A DNA stretch of 11,892 nt, from contig JBEBBO010000055.1 of NCBI GenBank assembly GCA_041158345.1, positions 1 through 11,892 on the forward strand. The letters run 5' to 3'. This DNA is from UBA6136 sp041158345. GTDB taxonomy: Bacteria > Pseudomonadota > Gammaproteobacteria > Methylococcales > Methylococcaceae. Position 1 is the first letter of the stretch. Every line of letters begins with the position of its first letter. The position numbers and the translations under genes were made by a program. The notes under the pieces are model-generated. The model was not told where the DNA came from, did not search any database, and saw nothing but the letters and a program-made list of their open reading frames with translations. Positions 6,675 to 11,892 of the stretch are shown here, in pieces.

Positions 6675-7816
6675 GGGACTTTCTCGTCAAACAGGACCTG
6701 AAGATAGCGGCGGGCACTGAAGCCGATCTCAAACGCCTGGACCCCCGCCTTAAGGGTCTCCGGCGGCAGGGGATTTTCAAGCGTTTCCGCCATGACTTTC
6801 GCAAGCGCCCCATCATCCCCGACCGGGACGAGCGCCCCATAACGGCCGTCGGCCAAGGTTTCTCTGGGACCAAACGGACAATCCGTCGAAACCGAGGGGG
6901 TTCCCAAGGCCAGCGCCTCTACCAGAACATTGCCCGAGCCTTCCCACGCGGACGACATGACAAAGAGCGCCGCTTTTTGCATGTACGCAAACGGGTTGAC
7001 CGTAAATCCCGGAAAATCCACATCGGCTTCGATACCCAAGGTTCGCGTCAGCTCCCGGAGGCTGGCCTCAAGCGGCCCCTCGCCCAAAATGACCAACCGT
7101 GCAGGCCTCTGCTCACGAAGTTTTGCAAAGGCGCGAATCAACGTCGGGAAGTCTTTCTCAGGGGTCAAGCGCCCTGCGCCCAGGACAATCGGACGGTCTT
7201 CCTGGAACCAGGGGTGTGTGACTTCGGCTTGAGCCATGACAGCCAGCTCGGGGGTAATGACGGGATTGCAGATCGCAATCACGCGGTCCCTCGGCATCCC
7301 GGTAATTTCCAGCGTATCCTCAACCACCCCTTGTGAGACACCGATGATTTTGTCGAGCGAGGGGAAGAGCCATCGCATGGGAGCAAGCCGCATCCAGCGC
7401 GTCAGAAAGGACTTGCTCTTAAGGAAACCCTGCATGTTCATGTGCAGCTGGCCAACCAAGCGGGTATTTACCCCCGCCAGAGCATGCGCAAGAATCGCGG
7501 TTCGGATGGCGCGATCTTTCGCCACCATGAGAACCTCTGGGCGTTCGCTTCGAAGGTATCGAATCAGGGCGGGTATGGCCATCTGGGAATGGCGGACCGG
7601 CAATTGGATGACCCGAATATTGGGCCAGGGAATGACCGGTAGGGTCCCGCGGCGGGCGACCACCAGCAACAGATCCACCCTGACATTCGGCTCCGCCGAA
7701 AGACCTTGAAGCAAATTCAAAGTCACGCGTTCAACGCCCCCCGTCCCCGAAAAAGAGACAAACAGTGCAAGGTGTCTTGGGGCGGGGCTGTCAACCTGTG
7801 GCGAATCCGATGACAT
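6671..7816 (-). CDS. Glycosyltransferase family 4
   Basis: This 381-residue protein is a GT-B fold retaining glycosyltransferase. The N-terminal domain contains SFSGTGGVERVTLNLL (21-36), the glycine-rich acceptor-side loop followed by ERV. The C-terminal donor domain contains GAGRLTPEKDFPTLIRAF (213-230), LGEGPLEASLREL (244-256), and AWEGSGNVLVEALALGTPSV (290-309), with the typical E-x7-E pair at Glu292 and Glu300, followed by TDCPFGPRE (311-319). There is no membrane helix; such enzymes usually act on lipid-bound acceptors at the cytoplasmic face. Donor and acceptor are not predictable. I chose ATG 7816, 14 bases after the dehydrogenase stop. The frame stays open to a TTG at 7855, which would overlap the dehydrogenase gene and add 13 residues with no domain content. 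Neither start has a good ribosome binding site. Confidence 0.93.
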   Translation of the reverse strand: MSSDSPQVDSPAPRHLALFVSFSGTGGVERVTLNLLQGLSAEPNVRVDLLLVVARRGTLPVIPWPNIRVIQLPVRHSQMAIPALIRYLRSERPEVLMVAKDRAIRTAILAHALAGVNTRLVGQLHMNMQGFLKSKSFLTRWMRLAPMRWLFPSLDKIIGVSQGVVEDTLEITGMPRDRVIAICNPVITPELAVMAQAEVTHPWFQEDRPIVLGAGRLTPEKDFPTLIRAFAKLREQRPARLVILGEGPLEASLRELTRTLGIEADVDFPGFTVNPFAYMQKAALFVMSSAWEGSGNVLVEALALGTPSVSTDCPFGPRETLADGRYGALVPVGDDGALAKVMAETLENPLPPETLKAGVQAFEIGFSARRYLQVLFDEKVP

Positions 7817-7830
7817 GAGTGTCTTTGGGG

Positions 7831-8670
7831 TCAGTTGATTTTGCTCAAGACCCAATCCATTCCCCGATCAGGGAGAATTCGTTTGAGTGCTGCAAAGAGA
7901 TAGGTCGGAAAGGTCACATGGTAGCGAACCTTGGGGCGACGCGCTTCCAGGGCATGGATCACTCGGCGACCCACAGACTCTGGACCTTCGGTGAAGGGAG
8001 CGGCCGGCCCGACTTTGACCAACCGCTCAACCAGCCGCGCATAGGTCGCCTCGTGCGGACTTCCCGTCGGCTCCACATGTGCCTGATACTGTTTCAAGGC
8101 ATTGTCCCTGAAACGGCTTTCAATGGGGCCCGGTTCAATCAGGCTCACCCAGACACCGCTCCCCTTAAGCTCCAATCGCAACGTATCGGTCAGACCCTCT
8201 AGCGCAAACTTGCTGGCGTTGTAGGCCCCACGAAACTTCATCGCGGCGAAACCGAGCACCGAACTGTTCTGGATAATGCGCCCATAGCCTTGCCGCCGCA
8301 TGACGGGAATGATCAGACGGGTCAGCTCATGGGTTCCGAAGAAATTGGTCTCAAACTGCGCCTTCAATGCCGCGAGGCTCAAATCCTCAACGGCGCCCGG
8401 TTGACCATACGCACCGTTGTTGAAAAGCCCATAAAGCGTACCGCCGGTCTGATCAAGAACGCTCGCAACGGCCGCCTGGATCGAATCGGATTGGCTCAGA
8501 TCCAGCTGGACGACCTCAAAGCCGGCCTTCGCCAATTCAGCGACATCCTCCGCACGCCGGGCGCTGGCAAACACGCGGTAGCCTCTGGCCTTAAGCATTT
8601 CGGCGGTGCAGCGGCCTATGCCACTCGAGCAACCGGTGATCAGCACGGATTTAGGTTCATTCACACGCAT
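7831..8670 (-). CDS. Classical short-chain dehydrogenase/reductase, YbbO-like
   Basis: A 279-residue NAD(P)-dependent oxidoreductase with a Rossmann fold. It shows TGCSSGIG (12-19) for cofactor binding, LFNNGAYGQ (82-90) in place of the usual NNAG, the catalytic Ser137 in NSSVLG, YNASK with Tyr150 and Lys154, and IEPGPI after the active site. The closing region, KVRYHVTFPTYLFAALKRILPDRGMDW, matches the tail of E. coli YbbO, an aldehyde reductase, so a related role in reducing aldehydes or lipid-derived carbonyls is likely. It is not an extended SDR of the sugar epimerase/dehydratase type, so a direct part in nucleotide-sugar synthesis is doubtful. The ATG at 8670 lies 23 bases after the mrcB stop. 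GTG 8685 and GTG 8664 are alternative starts. It may simply be co-transcribed with mrcB rather than belong to the glycan genes. Confidence 0.88.
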   Translation of the reverse strand: MRVNEPKSVLITGCSSGIGRCTAEMLKARGYRVFASARRAEDVAELAKAGFEVVQLDLSQSDSIQAAVASVLDQTGGTLYGLFNNGAYGQPGAVEDLSLAALKAQFETNFFGTHELTRLIIPVMRRQGYGRIIQNSSVLGFAAMKFRGAYNASKFALEGLTDTLRLELKGSGVWVSLIEPGPIESRFRDNALKQYQAHVEPTGSPHEATYARLVERLVKVGPAAPFTEGPESVGRRVIHALEARRPKVRYHVTFPTYLFAALKRILPDRGMDWVLSKIN

Positions 8671-8693
8671 CGCTCCAGGCCTCACTCCAGCGC

Positions 8694-10997
8694 TTATTCA
8701 TCCGAGGGGTCCTCATCGCCCCCACACCCTGAGCTTTGCTCGGGACGCGTGCCTTTGACGAAGGGGAGCTGAATGGCGCCAGGACATCCCTTGCCCGACC
8801 GCGCGCCACGGACCGGATCCACCCAAAGCATCCGAACCGTGTCGGGCAAATCAATTTCCAGCGGCTCGCGACTAATCGCGGCCATGGTCCCGGCCCAAAG
8901 TTTCAAGGCCCCTTGCGCCCCGGTCAGCCCGGCCGGTTGATTGTCATCCCGGCCCACCCAAACCACGCCCACATAATCCCCGGTAAAACCAGCGAACCAG
9001 CTATCCCGGAGTTCATTGGTCGTACCGGTTTTTCCGGCAGGCTCCAGACTTTGGGGCATCTGACTGAAGGCGGGGCGCGCGGTGCCTTGATGGAAAACCT
9101 CTTTCAGGGCTGCATTGAGAAGGCAGACGGCCTCAGCCTCTACCGTCTGCCGGACTTCGATGTCGAAGCGTTGGAGCGTCTTGCCCTCGGGTGAGATCAC
9201 GGCCTGAATGGCCCGCAGCGGCGTCAGAAACCCATCGCTCGCCAGGGTCTGATACATCTGTGCCACCTCCATGGGCGTCAGCGCCGCCGCACCGAGCAGC
9301 AGCGCGGGCACCAGATCGACATGGCGGTTGACCCCCAACTTTTTGAGGGTCTGGGCGGTATGCGCCACCCCAAGATCCATTCCGAGGTGAACTGTGGCGA
9401 GATTATAGGAATGCGCGAGGGCACTAAAAAGGGGAATCGTGCCGTGCTCCTTGCCATCATAGTTTTTCGGCAACCAGACACTACCCGGTGTCTTCACCTG
9501 AACCGGATTGTCCGTCAGCGGCGTCGAAAGCGTGTATTTCTGGGAGTCTTCCAGCGCTGTCAGATAAACCACGGGCTTGTAGAGCGATCCAATTTGCCGG
9601 GTCGCATCCAGTGCCCGATTGAAGCCCACGCCGTCCTCCTTTCGACCACCGACCAGCGCTGCGATCTCGGCGGTCCCCTTGCGGGTAAAAATCCCTGCCA
9701 CTTCCAAGGGTGATTTACCCGGGCGTTTGTCCATCTTGGGCAGATTTTCATCAATCGCCTGCTGCAGGCGATGCTGCACGCTGACATCCAGCGTCGTGAA
9801 AATCCGAAGACCCTCCGAGGTGAGATCCTCGGGTCTGTACTCTTTTTCGAGCTGCCGTTTCACCAGATCCATGAAGGCGGGGTAACGACTGACGGACTGA
9901 TGGGGATCCTTGACGACATCCAGCGGGTGTTGCTTGGCCTCCTCCACCCATGCCGCCTCGATGAAACCCTGATCGCGCATTTCATCCAGAATGAGATCCC
10001 GGCGTTTCAGGGTGCGTTCTGGCGCGGTGTAGGGATCGTAATAGGAGGGCCCTCGAACCAGCGCGACAAGAACGGCAATATGATGGAGCTCCAGCTCCTC
10101 GATCGAACGACCAAAATAATACTGGCTGGCGAGCCCAAACCCATGAATCGCCCGGGACCCATCCTGTCCGAGGTAGATCTCATTGAGATAGGCCTCCAGG
10201 ATTTCTTCCTTGGTGTAGCGGGCATCCAGGATCATCGCCATGACGATCTCGTTGATCTTTCGCCACCAGGTGCGTTCCGAGGACAGGAAGAAATTCTTCA
10301 CCAGCTGCTGGGTCAGCGTGCTGCCCCCCTGAACGATCCCACCAGCCCGAAGGTTGACGAAAACGGCGCGCAGCATGCCCCGCAAGGAGACCCCGTGATG
10401 GGCGTAAAAATTATGGTCTTCGCTGGCGAACAGGGCTTTGAGGAGCGTTTGTGGGGCCTGATCCAGTCGGATCAGAACGCGGTCCTCCCGGCGCGCCGGA
10501 TAAAAACTCCCGATCTGAGGGGGTTCAAGGCGAAGCAGATCAACCGCCTGCCCGGATGCCATATCCTCCAGCAGGATGACCTGGCCATCGGCAAACTGGA
10601 TTCTGACTTCACGGGCCGGTTCCGTCTTGTCCGGAAACTGAAACTCGCGAGTCTTGAAGACCATTTCTTCGCCCAAACGAACAAAGGTCCCCTGCGTCGA
10701 GAGTTGGGGATCTTTGCGGTACTTGAGCTGGCTTAAAAACCATTCAAAGCCGGGCGCATCATAGGCCGCACCGACAAAAAGCTCGACAGGCCCTGCATAA
10801 ACCCGTGCCGGAAGCGCCCACCGTTTGCCTTCAAATTGCTCACGGACGATGCGGTCTTCAAGGGCCACATAGGCACCGAGTCCTGCGAGCAGGAACGGGG
10901 TCACCGTGACAAAAAGCCAGAAAAAGGGGGATAAGAGGGACCGGAGCAGCGAAGGCCTGGCCTTCTTGACCTGGGTCTTGCGGGTTCTCGTTGCCAC
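8694..10997 (-). CDS. mrcB: Penicillin-binding protein 1B, bifunctional glycosyltransferase/transpeptidase
   Basis: PBP1B polymerises lipid II into glycan strands and cross-links the peptides on the periplasmic face of the inner membrane. Layout of the 767 residues: a basic cytoplasmic N-terminus (1-20), one membrane helix (about 21-46), a UB2H-like region (about 65-160) that in E. coli binds the activator LpoB, a GT51 domain with catalytic Glu193 in SEDHNFYAHHG and GGSTLTQQLVKN (224-235), and a transpeptidase domain with SLYK (Ser471/Lys474), SYN (530-532) and KTGTTNELRDSWFAG (656-670). All active-site motifs are intact. The C-terminus has two cysteines (738 and 757) and an acidic end. The start is GTG, with AGG seven bases upstream, 61 bp after folE. 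The UB2H region and single bifunctional layout favour PBP1B over PBP1A. Confidence 0.95.
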   Translation of the reverse strand: MATRTRKTQVKKARPSLLRSLLSPFFWLFVTVTPFLLAGLGAYVALEDRIVREQFEGKRWALPARVYAGPVELFVGAAYDAPGFEWFLSQLKYRKDPQLSTQGTFVRLGEEMVFKTREFQFPDKTEPAREVRIQFADGQVILLEDMASGQAVDLLRLEPPQIGSFYPARREDRVLIRLDQAPQTLLKALFASEDHNFYAHHGVSLRGMLRAVFVNLRAGGIVQGGSTLTQQLVKNFFLSSERTWWRKINEIVMAMILDARYTKEEILEAYLNEIYLGQDGSRAIHGFGLASQYYFGRSIEELELHHIAVLVALVRGPSYYDPYTAPERTLKRRDLILDEMRDQGFIEAAWVEEAKQHPLDVVKDPHQSVSRYPAFMDLVKRQLEKEYRPEDLTSEGLRIFTTLDVSVQHRLQQAIDENLPKMDKRPGKSPLEVAGIFTRKGTAEIAALVGGRKEDGVGFNRALDATRQIGSLYKPVVYLTALEDSQKYTLSTPLTDNPVQVKTPGSVWLPKNYDGKEHGTIPLFSALAHSYNLATVHLGMDLGVAHTAQTLKKLGVNRHVDLVPALLLGAAALTPMEVAQMYQTLASDGFLTPLRAIQAVISPEGKTLQRFDIEVRQTVEAEAVCLLNAALKEVFHQGTARPAFSQMPQSLEPAGKTGTTNELRDSWFAGFTGDYVGVVWVGRDDNQPAGLTGAQGALKLWAGTMAAISREPLEIDLPDTVRMLWVDPVRGARSGKGCPGAIQLPFVKGTRPEQSSGCGGDEDPSDE

Positions 10998-11058
10998 GCC
11001 AGAACCTAATTCAGATCCAGAAAGGACGGACGCCCACGGGACCCCCTCTCACGCGTCA
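10998..11058. other. 61 bp folE-mrcB spacer
   Basis: The spacer holds only a weak ribosome binding site for mrcB (AGG at 11005-11007) and no recognisable promoter or terminator, so read-through from folE into mrcB is plausible. Confidence 0.4.
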
Positions 11059-11619
11059 TCAGCGGTGGTTGATCAAGTTCAGGAACTCGGAGCGGGTGTT
11101 GATCTCTTTTCTGAACAGACCCAGCATGGCTGAAGTGGTCATGACCGAGTTTTGCTTCTCGACGCCCCGCATCATCATGCAAAGATGCTTGCACTCGATG
11201 ACGACGGCAACCCCCGTCGGATTGATTGCAGTCTGGAGGGCTGTCGCAATCTGATTGGTCAGCCGCTCCTGGATCTGGAGACGACGGGCATACATGTCGA
11301 CGATACGCGCAACCTTGGAAAGCCCGATCACCTTATCGGACGGAATGTAGGCCACATGGCACTTTCCGATAAAGGGCAACAGGTGATGCTCGCAAAGGGA
11401 ATAAAGCTCGATGTCCTTCACGATCACCATGTCGCGGGTGTCTGACTCGAAGATGGCGCCATTGAGCACCTCATCCAGGTTCTTTTCGTAGCCATTGTTC
11501 AAGAACTTGAACGCCTTGGCCGCGCGCTTGGGCGTGTCAAGGAGCCCCTCGCGGGTCACATCTTCACCGACACCGCTAATCAGGCGACTAAAAAGGTCTT
11601 CCATCTCCGAATCTTGCAT
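11059..11619 (-). CDS. folE: GTP cyclohydrolase I
   Basis: FolE converts GTP to 7,8-dihydroneopterin triphosphate, the first step of tetrahydrofolate (and queuosine precursor) synthesis, as a homodecamer in the cytosol. The 186-residue protein has the three zinc ligands Cys76 and His79 in SLCEHHLLPF and Cys147 in CKHLCMMMRGV. It also has GLSKVARIVDMYARRLQIQERLT (99-121, in two conserved parts) and the substrate-site segment VEKQNSVMTTSAMLG (153-167). Length is typical for the short bacterial type IA enzyme. The ATG at 11619 is the only start that keeps the N-terminal helix; its ribosome binding site is weak (AGAG four bases upstream). A TATAAT lies about 33 bases upstream. It follows dusA by 33 bp on the same strand. 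Confidence 0.97.
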   Translation of the reverse strand: MQDSEMEDLFSRLISGVGEDVTREGLLDTPKRAAKAFKFLNNGYEKNLDEVLNGAIFESDTRDMVIVKDIELYSLCEHHLLPFIGKCHVAYIPSDKVIGLSKVARIVDMYARRLQIQERLTNQIATALQTAINPTGVAVVIECKHLCMMMRGVEKQNSVMTTSAMLGLFRKEINTRSEFLNLINHR

Positions 11620-11651
11620 GGTGCTCTGTCATCCGATCAACAAAGGGGGCG

Positions 11652-11657
11652 ATTATA
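11652..11657 (-). promoter_or_regulatory. Candidate -10 element for folE
   Basis: A perfect TATAAT on the minus strand overlaps the TAA stop of dusA. It would start transcription near 11645, giving folE a leader of about 25 bases. No good -35 hexamer lies 16-18 bases upstream (GC-rich TGGGGT-like sequence) and there is no TG extension. The match may be partly chance, but the position is right for a separate folE promoter. Confidence 0.35.
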
Positions 11658-11892
11658 CCCCGAGTCCGGTCTCCACCCCACGGGGCGATGGACGTCGGGA
11701 CGCCAGAATTTCGAGGATCTCTTTCGCGCCGGCATTCGGCCGAGTTGCGACCTCACCCAGTCGCCGCCGCCAGATCCGCCCCCCGTGCTGGCCATGGAAA
11801 AGCCCCAGCATGTGACGGGTCACCCCGTGAAGTCGTTGCCCCCCGGCCACATGGGTTTCGATATAGGGGAGCATCGCCTCGACGACGGCCTC
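11653..11892 (-). CDS. dusA: tRNA-dihydrouridine synthase A, C-terminal end only (5' part outside window)
   Basis: The frame is open from the right edge of the window to a TAA at 11653, giving the last 79 residues of a longer protein. The visible part is the C-terminal helical domain of DusA. MLPYIE is followed by GGQRLHGVTRHMLGLFHG and WRRRLGE, which align with the E. coli DusA end (LPYIE, then TRHMLGLFQG and WRRYLSE). DusA reduces uridine to dihydrouridine at positions 20 and 20a of tRNA, with FMN as cofactor. The flavin domain and catalytic cysteine lie outside the window, so activity cannot be judged. An ATG at 11874 inside the frame is an internal Met, not the start. A tail of about 16 residues (SRRPSPRGVETGLGV) follows the conserved part. 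Confidence 0.88.
   Translation of the reverse strand, partial: EAVVEAMLPYIETHVAGGQRLHGVTRHMLGLFHGQHGGRIWRRRLGEVATRPNAGAKEILEILASRRPSPRGVETGLGV

Noticed and set aside
6659..7336. 225-codon plus-strand open frame antisense to the GT4 gene
   Set aside because: Arg/Lys-rich composition without domain signatures; it is a shadow of the glycosyltransferase frame.
2472..8670. A recently acquired genomic island
   Set aside because: No integrase, transposase, tRNA, direct repeats or obvious composition break is visible; ordinary lineage-specific gene content explains it as well.
9771..10736. 321-codon plus-strand open frame antisense to mrcB
   Set aside because: It has no recognisable domain, lies wholly inside a clear PBP1B gene with all motifs, and such long antisense frames are common in GC-rich coding DNA.
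11006..11059. 17-codon minus-strand frame between folE and mrcB, starting in a TGATG overlap with the folE stop
   Set aside because: Very short, basic and without hallmarks of a leader peptide; the overlap could be chance.

Overview
The window looks like a chromosomal segment of a GC-rich gammaproteobacterium. This rests on a DusA-like C-terminus, a bifunctional penicillin-binding protein of the PBP1B type with a UB2H-like region, an Rpe protein that matches the enterobacterial sequence almost line for line over its core, and the gene order rpe-gph-trpE, which is common in that class. The species cannot be named from the sequence. All twelve genes lie on the minus strand, so transcription runs from high to low coordinates. 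Coding is dense. The longest gap is 142 bp, and most neighbours overlap or lie within about 25 bp of each other.

Right end, in transcription order: the last 79 residues of dusA (tRNA dihydrouridine synthase), then folE (GTP cyclohydrolase I, first step of folate/pterin synthesis), then mrcB (peptidoglycan glycosyltransferase/transpeptidase). A TATAAT hexamer overlaps the dusA stop codon and is a candidate promoter for folE.

Middle (about 2472-8670): six tightly packed genes. They encode a classical short-chain dehydrogenase of the YbbO type, a GT4 glycosyltransferase, a Wzy/WaaL-type O-antigen ligase or polymerase, a GT2 glycosyltransferase, a protein with two GNAT-like halves, and a five-bladed beta-propeller protein resembling the N-terminal domain of glucosamine inositolphosphorylceramide transferase. 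The last five look like a small surface-glycan module. Two sugar transferases, an acyltransferase and a propeller protein of unknown activity could build or decorate a glycan, and the membrane ligase could attach or polymerise it. No flippase, priming transferase or nucleotide-sugar synthesis gene is present, so the module must rely on genes elsewhere.

Left end: after the 142 bp gap come rpe (ribulose-phosphate 3-epimerase), gph (phosphoglycolate phosphatase) and the first 297 codons of trpE (anthranilate synthase component I), which runs off the window. Rpe carries an extra Cys/His-rich C-terminal tail encoded partly in the overlap with gph.

No mobile element, CRISPR array, tRNA, rRNA, riboswitch or clear intrinsic terminator was seen. 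The least understood part is the glycan module, above all its propeller and double-GNAT proteins. I found nothing that amounts to a demonstrably new system.
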